Assembly: GCF_014873915.1 (NCBI RefSeq) | Contig: NZ_JADBEJ010000004.1 | Location: 372,001 to 436,000 of the forward strand | From: Amycolatopsis roodepoortensis | GTDB taxonomy: Bacteria; Actinomycetota; Actinomycetes; Mycobacteriales; Pseudonocardiaceae | Direction of reading: 5' to 3' | Length of the DNA stretch: 64,000 nt | Shown here: one piece after another, positions 16,807 to 24,503 of the stretch | Position numbering within the stretch: the first letter of the stretch is position 1 | Layout: the number at the start of each line of letters is the position of its first letter | Made by a program: the position numbers and the translations under genes | Notes under the pieces: model-generated | Databases searched by the model: none | What the model was told of the DNA's origin: nothing | What the model saw: the letters and a program-made list of their open reading frames with translations, nothing else

Positions 16807-17058
16807 ATGGACAGTGCCGGCAACTTCGACCTTCCAACACCACGCGAGCCGTTCGAAGCGTCGTTCGAGCAGCCGGTTTGGTGCTACGATCAAGCACTCA
16901 AATCTGGCGATCGCCGATATTCTGCTTACGTCGCAATGGTTTCCGCCACCGAAGGCGATCGTCTCCGCAGGAAGCTCAACTCCTTGATCGGCGAGTTGCT
17001 CCACTGGGCCGTGCACCAACCCGGCGCGGCGACCTCCGAGGACGAAACATCGACATGA
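16807..17058 (+). CDS. Small protein upstream of the serine recombinase, possible directionality factor
   Basis: An 83-residue protein. Start ATG 16807 has GGGGCGGG about 7 bp upstream. The stop overlaps the recombinase start as ATGA (17055-17058), so the two are translationally coupled. The sequence has an acidic start (MDSAGNFDLPTPREPF), a Trp/Tyr segment (ASFEQPVWCYDQALKSGDR), and a helical part (EGDRLRRKLNSLIGELLHWA). No family is recognised. Recombination directionality factors of serine integrases are small, diverse and often encoded beside the integrase, so this is a candidate. An alternative is a regulator of recombinase expression. Confidence 0.65.
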   Translation: MDSAGNFDLPTPREPFEASFEQPVWCYDQALKSGDRRYSAYVAMVSATEGDRLRRKLNSLIGELLHWAVHQPGAATSEDETST

Positions 17059-19031
17059 CCACCTTCGAGCAAGAGGCTGGAAACCCTCCAGCGCCCGACC
17101 GCTTCGTCTCTGGCCCCTCCGGCCTCTCCGACTACGCGGTTTCGCCACTGGGCATGCCCGGAGCCTTGCTCCGCGATGAAGTACGCGTCGCGTTCCTGGG
17201 GCGAACGTCCACAGAAGACCTGCAAGACCCGCGCCAATCGATGCTGCGCCAGCTGGCCAACTGCAAGTCGGCGATACCCGAGTCCTGGGTCATCGTCGCG
17301 CACTTCTACGACGTCGAATCCGGCCGCATGGAGCTCGGGGACCGGGGGCGCGGGGCGGACTACGACCGCTTCGACATCCCTGTCCCGCGCGCAGGCGGAA
17401 TCGCGGACTTGCTCATACAGGCGCCGAGCCGCACACGAACGTTCGACGTAGTGATCTGCGAGGGCATCAGCCGCGTGGCACGCAGGGCCTTCGAGGGCCT
17501 GTCTGTCGAGCGGGAACTGGAGCGGGCGGACGTCCCGCTGTTCGCGTCGAACGAACCGATCACCCTCTCCGGCAGCCGCGCTCAGCGCGTCCTCCAGCGC
17601 CGCATCAATCAGTCCATCGCCGAGTACGAGGTCCTCAACACCCTCGAACAGTCCTGGGGTGGCCTGTGCACCCACGTGCGAGACGGCTGGAACATCGGCA
17701 AGCCGCCGTACGGCTACAAGGCCAAGGTCGTCCCCCACCCGAGCCCGGCGAAAGCGGAGAAGGGCAAGACCAAGTCTCGTCTCGAACCGGACGGCGTACG
17801 CGCCGAGACCGTGACCCAGATCGCTCTGTGGAGATACCACGAAGGTCTCGGCTACAACACCATCGCGGACCGTCTCAATGCCGACCTCGAGCGCTACCCG
17901 CCGCCAACCGCGCCGAGCAAGTCTCGCACCCGCGGCGCCTGGAGCAAGAGCTCCGTAGCCGGGGTTCTACAGAACCCGAAGTACACGGGCTATCAAGTCT
18001 TCAATCGACGCGCCACCACGTCCAAGCGAGGCAAGGTCAACGAGCCGTTCAAGTGGGTGTGGTCACCGAAGCCGGTCCACGAGCCCTTGATCGCGAAGTG
18101 GATGTTCGACGAGCTCACCAGCCGCCTCGAAGCTCGGCGAGGGTCGCGTGCGGACGCCCAACCGAACGCCAACCCCAGGGCCGAGCGCACCTACCTCTTC
18201 CGCGGCATGGTCTTCCATAGCTGCGGACGGCGCATGGCTGGTGACACAAAACACAACCGGCTCTTCTACTACCTGTGCTGGCCGGGCAAGAACAACCGCG
18301 GCGCCTCCGGACCTCACGCCGGTCTCCCGGCAGCTATCCGGCTCCGCGAGGACGAACTACTCGAAGCCGTTTCAGCTTTCTACGCCGACCGGCTCTTCAG
18401 TCCAGCCAGGAGAGGCATCATCGAAGCTGATCTGGCCACTGTGGACGACAGTGCTGCTCAGGAGCGCCGAGCAGAACGGGAACGCCTTCAACGTCAACTG
18501 GCAGATGTGGCCCGTCGGCAAGACTCCGTTCTGCGCCAGGCTCAGGACGGCGCACCGGACGACCCGTTCGCCAAGGCGCTCCGGCAGAACTACAACAAGC
18601 TGGAGGAAGACAAGTCCGCGGCACTGGCCGCGCTCGCTCATCTCGACGCTGAGGACAAGACACAGCCGACAAAGCCCACCTCATCAGACCTGAACCGCCT
18701 CGAAGGGCTCCCGCACCTCCAGGTCAATCTGGCCAAGGCGCCTCAGGCCCTGCTACGCCAACTCTTCGAAATCACCCAGCTCACCGTGAAGGTCCATGGT
18801 GCGGGTGACCAGGTGACGATTACCATCAAACTGCCGGTCGAACAGGTACCGGACACAGCGGTAACCGCAGAAAGGATCAACGACGTGATGAGCTCCACCG
18901 AAATGCAAGAAGTCCCGACCTCAACGGTCGGGACTTCTTGGGTGGAAGCTGCGCGTACCCCCGATGGGATTCGAACCCACGCTACCGGCGTGAGAGGCCG
19001 GCGTCCTAGGCCGCTAGACGACGGGGGCTAG
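17055..19031 (+). CDS. Large serine recombinase (integrase)
   Basis: A 658-residue protein. Start ATG 17055 is coupled to the 83-residue gene; the frame is open upstream, but those residues are not protein-like. The N-terminal resolvase domain carries the catalytic serine in AFLGRTSTEDLQDPRQS (Ser52) and VICEGISRVAR. The recombinase domain has GWNIGKPPYGYKA and AGVLQNPKYTGYQVFNRRAT, followed by a zinc-ribbon-like region (HSCGRRMAGD, YYLCWPG) and a coiled coil (ERRAERERLQRQLADVARRQ). The last about 25 codons are the antisense of the tRNA-Glu gene and end in a TAG just outside its 5' end, so the C-terminal tail is probably host-encoded and depends on integration. Residues through IKLPVEQV look like the natural end. 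Confidence 0.9.
   Translation: MTTFEQEAGNPPAPDRFVSGPSGLSDYAVSPLGMPGALLRDEVRVAFLGRTSTEDLQDPRQSMLRQLANCKSAIPESWVIVAHFYDVESGRMELGDRGRGADYDRFDIPVPRAGGIADLLIQAPSRTRTFDVVICEGISRVARRAFEGLSVERELERADVPLFASNEPITLSGSRAQRVLQRRINQSIAEYEVLNTLEQSWGGLCTHVRDGWNIGKPPYGYKAKVVPHPSPAKAEKGKTKSRLEPDGVRAETVTQIALWRYHEGLGYNTIADRLNADLERYPPPTAPSKSRTRGAWSKSSVAGVLQNPKYTGYQVFNRRATTSKRGKVNEPFKWVWSPKPVHEPLIAKWMFDELTSRLEARRGSRADAQPNANPRAERTYLFRGMVFHSCGRRMAGDTKHNRLFYYLCWPGKNNRGASGPHAGLPAAIRLREDELLEAVSAFYADRLFSPARRGIIEADLATVDDSAAQERRAERERLQRQLADVARRQDSVLRQAQDGAPDDPFAKALRQNYNKLEEDKSAALAALAHLDAEDKTQPTKPTSSDLNRLEGLPHLQVNLAKAPQALLRQLFEITQLTVKVHGAGDQVTITIKLPVEQVPDTAVTAERINDVMSSTEMQEVPTSTVGTSWVEAARTPDGIRTHATGVRGRRPRPLDDGG
18906..18940 (-). 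terminator. 15-bp perfect hairpin downstream of tRNA-Glu
   Basis: CAAGAAGTCCCGACC (18906-18920) and its exact complement (18926-18940) are separated by a 5-nt loop. It begins 16 nt after the tRNA-Glu 3' end on the minus strand, the place of a tRNA terminator, though no T-run follows. It also lies inside the recombinase reading frame, which argues that this DNA belongs to the host side of the junction. Confidence 0.65.
18956..19028 (-). tRNA. tRNA-Glu (anticodon CTC)
   Basis: A 73-nt gene with acceptor stem GCCCCCG paired with CGGGGGT (first pair G-U), D-arm TCGTCTAGCGGCCTAGGACG, and T-arm with GTTCGAATC. The anticodon loop CTCTCAC is closed by CCGGC/GCCGG, so the anticodon is CTC for GAG codons. 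CCA is not encoded. The serine-recombinase frame overlaps the whole gene on the other strand, so the tRNA 3' side marks the element junction region. Confidence 0.97.
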
Positions 19032-19037
19032 GAACTT

Positions 19038-19058
19038 CCTCCTTCAGAAGGAGGTTTT
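19038..19058 (+). terminator. Hairpin plus T-run after the recombinase frame
   Basis: CCTCCTTC-A-GAAGGAGG (19038-19054) is a perfect 8-bp stem followed by TTTT, 6 bp after the recombinase stop at 19031. It reads as a short factor-independent terminator for rightward transcription. On the other strand it lies between tRNA-Gln and tRNA-Glu. Confidence 0.55.
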
Positions 19059-19159
19059 CAGTTGTTCACCTGCTGTGTTGCTGTGGAGAAACTTACCAGA
19101 CCGGGTTTCCCGCCTTCGCAGGGGGGTCACTCTGTGTTTCACTCCGGAGAGTTCTCCAG

Positions 19160-19231
19160 CTGGGGTACCAGGACTCGAACCTAGACTAACTGGACCAGAA
19201 CCAGTCGTGCTGCCAATTACACCATACCCCA
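19160..19231 (-). tRNA. tRNA-Gln (anticodon CTG)
   Basis: A 72-nt gene with acceptor stem TGGGGTA paired with TACCCCA and discriminator G. The anticodon loop TTCTGGT is closed by ACTGG/CCAGT, giving anticodon CTG for CAG codons. The T-loop has GTTCGAGTC. It lies 131 bp upstream of tRNA-Glu on the same strand and about 50 bp after the HAD gene, so the pair may be cotranscribed. CCA is not encoded. Confidence 0.96.
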
Positions 19232-19282
19232 GTGAGGTACCGTTCCGATCTTGACCGGCTCGGTGCCGCACGAGAAAGAATA

Positions 19283-20107
19283 CTAGAGCACGCTGTTCCG
19301 CACCGTGAAAGCGGGGGTCTCCGTAGCGCGCTGAGCAGGGACGCCGAGCTTCGCGAACTCGGAAACGAGCAGCTCAGGTAGCTCGTCGAGGCCCGAGATG
19401 GTGTGCACGCCCGCCGGGGCGCGCTCGGCGATGCCGTCCCGATCGAGCCACACGGCGCCCAGGCCGGCGTCGCGTGCGCCGATGGCGTCGGTGTCGAGCT
19501 TGTCGCCGACGTGGACCGCCTGGGCCGGGTCGCAGCCGAGGCCGAGGCAGACCGAGTGGAACATCGCCGGGTCGGGTTTGGCTACTCCGAGTTCACCGGC
19601 GATGGCCACGTGATCGAAGAACCGGGCGAGCCCGAGGTCGGCGATCTTCTTGCGCTGATGCGCGCCGGAGGCGTTCGTGACGGCGGCGACGAGGACGCCC
19701 GCGGCTCTCAACCATTCCAGGCATGGGAGGACATCTTCGAACAATTGCCACGAACGGGTGAGAATTTCACGACGACGTCTTTCGAAGCCCTTGACCTGGT
19801 CTTCGTCGGCCAAAATGCCGATCTCGGCCAGGAAACATTCAGTACGCTTGTGATGCATGGTCGCGTAATCGATTTCGCCCGCCACCACCAGCGCGACATG
19901 CTCTTCGGTGATGAGATCCCACAGCGGCCAAAGGTCGTTCTGGCCGGTGAGCGCGCTGAGGCTGAGCCGGATCGCCGCCGTGCAGTCGATCAACGTGTCA
20001 TCGATGTCGAGGCACACCAACCGTAACTCCGGCGGCTCCCACGGCGCTCCGTCCGGAGCGTCCGGCGTGGTTCGTGACGGGGTCCGGGGCACGAGAGCGA
20101 AATCCAC
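19283..20107 (-). CDS. HAD-superfamily hydrolase
   Basis: A 274-residue protein with all four HAD motifs: LVCLDIDDTLID (nucleophile and acid Asp), AAVTNASG (motif II), GVAKPDPAMF (motif III Lys), and VHVGDKLDTDAIGARDAG (motif IV acids). A helical cap domain lies between motifs I and II. It most likely dephosphorylates a small metabolite; the substrate cannot be told. I chose GTG 20107, since TAGCCT at 20114-20119 lies 6 bp upstream, as for a leaderless mRNA; a TTG one codon earlier is the alternative. It is followed by tRNA-Gln in the same direction. Confidence 0.9.
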   Translation of the reverse strand: MDFALVPRTPSRTTPDAPDGAPWEPPELRLVCLDIDDTLIDCTAAIRLSLSALTGQNDLWPLWDLITEEHVALVVAGEIDYATMHHKRTECFLAEIGILADEDQVKGFERRRREILTRSWQLFEDVLPCLEWLRAAGVLVAAVTNASGAHQRKKIADLGLARFFDHVAIAGELGVAKPDPAMFHSVCLGLGCDPAQAVHVGDKLDTDAIGARDAGLGAVWLDRDGIAERAPAGVHTISGLDELPELLVSEFAKLGVPAQRATETPAFTVRNSVL

Positions 20108-20560
20108 CAAGTGAGGCTAGGGCACTCAGCGCGATCGCGACTCTGCCGATGAGGTGATAAAGGCTCGTCTGTTCCGGCGCGGGCACTCTACTCCCAGTTG
20201 GTGAGATGTCGTGTTTTAGTTACCGGCCAACGGCTAACGCGGGCGGCCGGGTGAAATGCGAACCCGGCGCACCTGGCCCGATTCGCGGCGCGCACACCCT
20301 GTGACGACCACGAATTCCTTACCCGGCTTCGAGTCGCGGACCGTCCACAAGGGCGTTTCCACGATCGCCGTCCTTCCGGGACTTTTCGCCGTCCCTTTAT
20401 CGTCCTTTGTGGACGGTCGGTCCGGTACACGGACCGGTGAGACCCCGGTCATAGCCCGAACGGCGTATCCGCCCGGATGGCGCTTGACGCGCCGGTCGGG
20501 CAGGTGCATGCTGAGCTTATTCAACAAGTGATGAATAAGGGTTCCGAAGGGGTGGGACGG
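20108..20560. other. Intergenic region between HAD and FAD-monooxygenase genes
   Basis: About 450 bp. It contains the -10-like box of the HAD gene near 20114, a 12-bp inverted repeat GACCGTCCACAA (20339-20350) with its complement at 20407-20418, and an AT-rich inverted repeat just before the monooxygenase (described separately). I see no convincing gene; short frames here have no ribosome site and poor residue composition. Confidence 0.5.
20516..20539 (+). promoter_or_regulatory. AT-rich inverted repeat before the FAD monooxygenase
   Basis: CTTATTCA (20516-20523) and TGAATAAG (20532-20539) form a perfect 8-bp inverted repeat with an 8-nt spacer, ending 21 bp before the ATG at 20561. In DNA of about 70 percent GC this AT-rich dyad stands out and looks like an operator for a TetR or MarR-type regulator. 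No such regulator gene is adjacent. Confidence 0.5.
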
Positions 20561-21799
20561 ATGAGCGAACGCACGAACTGCGTGGTCGTCGGCGGTGGCC
20601 CCGCGGGCATGGTCGCCGGATTGCTGCTGGCCAGGGCCGGGGTCGAGGTCACGGTGCTGGAGAAGCACAAGGACTTCCTGAGGGACTTCCGCGGCGACAC
20701 CGTGCACCCGTCGACGTTGACGTTGCTCGACGAGCTGGGTCTCGGGGAGAAGTTCCTGAACCTGCCGCACAGCGAGATCTGCTACGCCGGTTTCCCGGCC
20801 GAGGACGGCACGATGATGCGCCTGGCCGACCTGACCCGCCTGAAGGTGGCGCACCCGTACATCGCGATGGTCCCGCAGTGGGACTTCCTGGACCTGCTCT
20901 CCGACGCCGGCGCGAAGGAGCCCACGTTCACGTTGCGGCAAAGCACGGAGATGACCGGGCTGATCTTCGAACAGGGCCGGGTGAGCGGGGTCCGCTACCG
21001 CGACGCCGACGGCAAGACCGGCGAACTACGCGCCGACCTGGTGATCGCCGCCGACGGGCGCTGGTCGCTGGCCCGCCGCGAGGCCGGACTGATGACGAAG
21101 GAGTACCCCATCCCGTTCGACGCGTGGTGGTTCCGGATCTCGCGGCGGGACGGCGAACAGGAGGGCATGCTGACCCCGAAGATGCGGGATCGCCGCTTCG
21201 CCGTGCCGCTCCCGCGCAAGGGCTACTTCCAGATCGCCTACCTCAGCCCCAAGGGTGGCGACCTCCGCGAGAAGGGCATCGAAGCGTTCCGGGAGAACGT
21301 GGCCGCGATCCTCCCCGAACTGGCCGACCGCGTGGACGAGCTGAAGACGACCGACGACGTCAAATTCCTCGACGTCAAGATGAATCTGCTTCGGAAGTGG
21401 CATGTCGACGGGCTGCTGTGCATCGGTGACGCGGCGCACGCGATGTCGCCGGTCGGCGGGGTCGGCATCAACCTCGCGGTACAGGACGCGGTCGCGGCCG
21501 CCACCCTGCTCGCCGCGCCGCTGCGCCGAGGACGGCCGTCGGTGGCGGAGCTGGCGAAGGTCCGCAAGCGCCGTCTCGCGCCGACGATGCTGGTGCAGGG
21601 GCTTCAGCGGATGCTGCACAAGAACGTGATGGGGCCGGTGATGGCGGGCAAGCGCAACGGTCCGCCCGCGGCGATGGTGAAACTGTTCGGCCGGTTCCCC
21701 GTGCTGTCCTACGTCCCCGCGCGGCTGCTGGGCCTGGGACTGCGGCCCGAGCACGCCCCGGCCTTCGCGCGGCGGGCGATGGAGCCGGCCGGGAGCTGA
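20561..21799 (+). CDS. FAD-dependent aromatic-ring monooxygenase-like oxidoreductase
   Basis: A 412-residue protein. I chose ATG 20561, which has GAAGGGGTGGG upstream; earlier in-frame ATGs at 20477 and 20531 lie across the AT-rich operator. The N-terminal FAD-binding motif is CVVVGGGPAGMVAGLLLARA with VTVLEKH (GxGxxG plus Glu). DLVIAADGRWSLAR is the DG motif and LLCIGDAAHAMSPVGGVGIN is the GD motif, the three signatures of the para-hydroxybenzoate hydroxylase fold. It should hydroxylate or epoxidise an organic substrate using NAD(P)H and oxygen; the substrate is unknown. It is monocistronic, ending at a long hairpin facing the FAH gene. Confidence 0.9.
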   Translation: MSERTNCVVVGGGPAGMVAGLLLARAGVEVTVLEKHKDFLRDFRGDTVHPSTLTLLDELGLGEKFLNLPHSEICYAGFPAEDGTMMRLADLTRLKVAHPYIAMVPQWDFLDLLSDAGAKEPTFTLRQSTEMTGLIFEQGRVSGVRYRDADGKTGELRADLVIAADGRWSLARREAGLMTKEYPIPFDAWWFRISRRDGEQEGMLTPKMRDRRFAVPLPRKGYFQIAYLSPKGGDLREKGIEAFRENVAAILPELADRVDELKTTDDVKFLDVKMNLLRKWHVDGLLCIGDAAHAMSPVGGVGINLAVQDAVAAATLLAAPLRRGRPSVAELAKVRKRRLAPTMLVQGLQRMLHKNVMGPVMAGKRNGPPAAMVKLFGRFPVLSYVPARLLGLGLRPEHAPAFARRAMEPAGS

Positions 21800-21815
21800 A
21801 CGGTCCCGAACGCGC

Positions 21816-21851
21816 GAACGGGCCGGTCCTGGCGAAAGGACCGGCCCGTTC
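21816..21851. terminator. Bidirectional terminator hairpin between convergent genes
   Basis: GAACGGGCCGGTCCT (21816-21830) and its exact complement (21837-21851) surround a 6-nt loop, giving a 15-bp stem extended by partial CGCG pairing. It lies between the converging monooxygenase and FAH genes. There is no T-run. The arm resembles the other intergenic hairpins of this chromosome. Confidence 0.65.
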
Positions 21852-21859
21852 ATCGCGCG

Positions 21860-22630
21860 CTAGACGTCCTGGACCGGGTTGGTCAGCGTGCCGATGCCTT
21901 CGATGGTGATCGAGACCGACTGGCCGTCCTCGATGGGGCCGACGCCCTCGGGCGTGCCGGTCAGGATGACGTCGCCGGGCAGCAGGGTCATCACGCCGGA
22001 CACGAACTCGACCAGCTCGGGGATCTTGTGCACCAGGTCCGACGTCCGGCCGTCCTGCTTGAGGACACCGTCCACCTCGGACTTGAGCGCGAGGTCGGCC
22101 GCGTCGAGCGAGGTCTCGATCCACGGGCCCAGCGGGCAGAAGGTGTCGAACCCCTTCGCCCGGCCCCACTGGCCGTCGGACTTCTGCAGGTCACGCGCGC
22201 TGACGTCGTTCGCCACGGTGTAGCCGAGGATCGCGCTCGCCGCGCGGGCGGCGGGCACGTTCTTGACCGGCTGGCCGATGACGATCGCCAGTTCGCCCTC
22301 GAAGTCGACGCGGCCGACGCCGCGCGGGCGGCGGATGGGCACGTTCGGACCGATCACCGTGGTCGACGGCTTGATGAACAGCATCGGGTCCTGCGGGACC
22401 TCGTTGCCGAACTCGGCCGCGTGCTTGGCGTAATTCCGGCCGACCGCGATCACCTTCGACGGCAGGATCGGCGCGAGCAGCCGGACGTCGGCGAGCGGCC
22501 AGCGCTTGCCGGTGAAGTTGGGGTTGCCGAAGGGGTGCTCGGCGATTTCCAGTACCTGGGCGTCGTCGCCGTCCCCTTCGATCGAAGCGAACGCGACACC
22601 ACCGGGATGAGCAATTCGGGCTAGACGCAC
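21860..22630 (-). CDS. Fumarylacetoacetate hydrolase (FAH) family protein
   Basis: A 256-residue protein with the FAH fold: KVIAVGRNYAKHAAEFG, PMLFIKPSTTVIGP, VDFEGELAIVIGQPV (the E-x-E metal ligands), YTVANDVSARDLQ, KGFDTFCPLGPW, and LLPGDVILTGTPEGVGP. Members hydrolyse or decarboxylate acylpyruvates or act as 2-hydroxyhepta-2,4-diene-1,7-dioate isomerases; the substrate here is unknown. GTG 22630 was chosen because MRLARIAHPGG is the family-like start, and GGGGGA precedes it. It follows citramalate synthase by 19 bp and is probably cotranscribed under the same attenuator. Confidence 0.9.
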   Translation of the reverse strand: MRLARIAHPGGVAFASIEGDGDDAQVLEIAEHPFGNPNFTGKRWPLADVRLLAPILPSKVIAVGRNYAKHAAEFGNEVPQDPMLFIKPSTTVIGPNVPIRRPRGVGRVDFEGELAIVIGQPVKNVPAARAASAILGYTVANDVSARDLQKSDGQWGRAKGFDTFCPLGPWIETSLDAADLALKSEVDGVLKQDGRTSDLVHKIPELVEFVSGVMTLLPGDVILTGTPEGVGPIEDGQSVSITIEGIGTLTNPVQDV

Positions 22631-22649
22631 TCCCCCACTGTACGACTCC

Positions 22650-24275
22650 TCACGCCGGGCCCTCCCTGAGGGACTTGTGCACGAGTGCGTCGCACAACGC
22701 CAGCCAGCTCGCTTCGACGATGTTGCCGTGCACGCCGACGGTGGTCCACTCGCGCTCGCCGTCGCTGGTCTCGACGAGCACGCGCGTGACGGCGTCGGTG
22801 CCCGGGTGGCCGGGCAGGATCCGCACCTTGTAATCGGCCAGCTCCACACTGTCCAACCAGGACAGATGCGGGCTGAGCGCCTCGCGCAGGGCGGCGTCGA
22901 GCGCGTGCACGGGGCCGTTGCCCTCGGCGGTCGCGATCACGCGCCGCCCGGCGACGTGCACCTTCACCGTCGCCTCGGACACGACCTCGCCGTCGGACCG
23001 GTGGTCCAGCACGACCCGGTACGACTCGAGTTCGAACGGCGGTTCGTCGAGGACGTCGCTCTGCGGGCCGTCGACCTCCCGCCGCAGCAGCAGTTCCAGT
23101 GAGGCGTCCGCGGCCTCGAAGGACCATCCTTCGGATTCGAGCCGCTTCACCTTCTTCACGGCGCTCGTCAGCGCCTCGGGCTGGCCGGCAAGGTCGACCC
23201 CGAGCTCACGTCCCTTGAGCTCCAGGCTGGCCCTGCCGGCCATCTCGGTGACCAGTACCCGCATGTCATTGCCGACGGAAGCTGGATCGATGTGGTTGTA
23301 CAGCAACGGATCCACCTTGATCGCGCTCGCGTGCAGTCCCGCCTTGTGGGCGAAGGCCGACGCCCCTACGTAAGCCTGGTGGGTGTAGGGGGCGATGTTC
23401 GCGATTTCGGCAAGGGCATGGGAGACCCGGGTGAGCTCGGCGGCGCCTCCGGTCGGGAGCACCTCCATCCCGAGCTTGGTCACCAGATTTCCCGTCACGG
23501 CGAACAGATCGGCGTTACCCGCCCGTTCGCCGTAACCATTGGCGGTGCACTGGACGTGCGTCACGCCGGCCTGCACGGCGGCGACGGAATTCGCCACCGC
23601 GCAGGAAGTGTCGTCCTGGCAATGGATTCCGAGCCGGAATCCGGTCCTTTCCTTGACCTCGCGGACGGTTTCCGCGAGGCCCAGCGGCAGCTGGCCGCCG
23701 TTGGTGTCGCACAGCACGGCGACGTCGGCGCCCGCGTTCACTCCCGCGTCGAGCACCTTCAACGCGGTGTCGGGGGAGAACGCGTAGCCGTCGAAAAAGT
23801 GTTCCGCGTCAAGGAAGACGCGACGTCCTTCGCCGACGAGGAACGCGACGGTGTCGCGCACCATCTCGCACGCCTCGTCGACGTCGACCCGCAGCGCGCG
23901 TTCGATGTGCCGCAGGTCCGATTTGGCCACCAGGGTGACCACCGGCGCCTGGGAATCGAGCAGGGCCCGCACCTGCTGGTCCTGCTCGGCCTTGGCGCCA
24001 GCCTTCCGCGTCGCGCCGAAGGCGACGAGCGCGGCGTGGCGCAGTTTCAGTTCGCCCGAAGCCGCGCGGGCGAAGAATTCCGTGTCCTTGGGCAGCGCGC
24101 CCGGCCATCCGCCTTCGATGAACCCGACCCCGAGATCGTCGAGCAGCCTCGCCACCGCCAGCTTGTCCGTGACGGAGTAGGAGATCCCCTCGCGCTGCGC
24201 GCCGTCGCGCAACGTCGTGTCGTACAGGTGGAAGGCGTCGCCGAGCGGTGTATCGGCGGGCTCCTTGCGGGTCAC
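22650..24275 (-). CDS. cimA: (R)-citramalate synthase
   Basis: A 541-residue protein. GTG 24275 has GAGGAG 6 bp upstream; the frame extends to 24332 but includes the terminator hairpin. It condenses pyruvate and acetyl-CoA to citramalate, the first step of threonine-independent isoleucine synthesis. The catalytic domain begins YDTTLRDGAQREGISYS and has VFLDAEHFFDGY, LCDTNGGQLP and RLGIHCQDDTSCAVAN (metal ligands). The C-terminal regulatory LeuA-dimer domain is complete. It could be taken for 2-isopropylmalate synthase, but the RDGAQREGISYS start and the length match CimA. Expression is likely controlled by the Ile-codon leader upstream. Confidence 0.93.
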   Translation of the reverse strand: MTRKEPADTPLGDAFHLYDTTLRDGAQREGISYSVTDKLAVARLLDDLGVGFIEGGWPGALPKDTEFFARAASGELKLRHAALVAFGATRKAGAKAEQDQQVRALLDSQAPVVTLVAKSDLRHIERALRVDVDEACEMVRDTVAFLVGEGRRVFLDAEHFFDGYAFSPDTALKVLDAGVNAGADVAVLCDTNGGQLPLGLAETVREVKERTGFRLGIHCQDDTSCAVANSVAAVQAGVTHVQCTANGYGERAGNADLFAVTGNLVTKLGMEVLPTGGAAELTRVSHALAEIANIAPYTHQAYVGASAFAHKAGLHASAIKVDPLLYNHIDPASVGNDMRVLVTEMAGRASLELKGRELGVDLAGQPEALTSAVKKVKRLESEGWSFEAADASLELLLRREVDGPQSDVLDEPPFELESYRVVLDHRSDGEVVSEATVKVHVAGRRVIATAEGNGPVHALDAALREALSPHLSWLDSVELADYKVRILPGHPGTDAVTRVLVETSDGEREWTTVGVHGNIVEASWLALCDALVHKSLREGPA

Positions 24276-24315
24276 GGGAATCTCCTCGTGGTGGGGCAAA
24301 ACGTGTTCAGGCAAC

Positions 24316-24346
24316 AAAAAAACCTCCCGCATGGGTGCGAGAGGTT
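24316..24346 (-). terminator. Attenuator terminator of cimA
   Basis: On the minus strand AACCTCTCGCA pairs with TGCGGGAGGTT around a short loop (one mismatch) and is followed by seven T. It lies between the leader peptide (24373-24414) and the cimA ribosome site, the place of an attenuator terminator. Confidence 0.85.
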
Positions 24347-24372
24347 GCGCGCCGGGGGCTCTTGTGGAGCTG

Positions 24373-24414
24373 TTATCCGGCGCGCTCGGCGATAATGATG
24401 GTGCAGGAGGTCAC
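24373..24414 (-). CDS. cimA leader peptide with three consecutive Ile codons
   Basis: A 13-residue frame from GTG 24414 to TAA 24373 reads MTSCTIIIAERAG, with ATC ATT ATC in a row. It precedes a terminator hairpin with T-run and then cimA, an isoleucine-pathway gene. This is the layout of transcription attenuation: low charged tRNA-Ile stalls the ribosome at the Ile codons and should favour read-through. A CATGAT box at 24421-24426 lies 6 bp before the GTG, so the leader mRNA may begin at the start codon. The mechanism is inferred from arrangement; the amino acid match is direct evidence. Confidence 0.8.
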   Translation of the reverse strand: MTSCTIIIAERAG

Positions 24415-24503
24415 GGACGCATCATGACACACGCCCCGGCGGGCGTCCACAAGCCGGGCGAAAGATTCCACACTCCGGGACGCGCTCCCAGGTCGCCAGG
24501 CCC

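Larger units (their letters stand above)
1..18940. mobile_element. Integrative conjugative element, right part (left end outside window)
   Basis: The stretch holds an almost complete actinobacterial conjugation module: VirB4-like and TraG/VirD4-like ATPases, VirB6-like, TcpC-like and TcpE-like proteins, a cell-wall hydrolase, ParB and a replication-relaxation protein. A large serine recombinase lies at the right edge, beside tRNA-Glu. Leftward genes are coupled by ATGA or TGATG overlaps, as expected for one long transfer operon. The right boundary is placed approximately at the hairpin next to the tRNA; no second attachment site can be seen because the left end is missing. No classical relaxase is visible in these 19 kb. 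Boundary positions are inferred; the conjugative nature is well supported. Confidence 0.85.

Noticed and set aside
19044..19271. Small minus-strand frame across tRNA-Gln
   Set aside because: It spans the tRNA gene and has no ribosome site.
20256..20531. Short rightward frame before the FAD monooxygenase
   Set aside because: No ribosome site and poor composition; it overlaps inverted repeats and the AT-rich operator.
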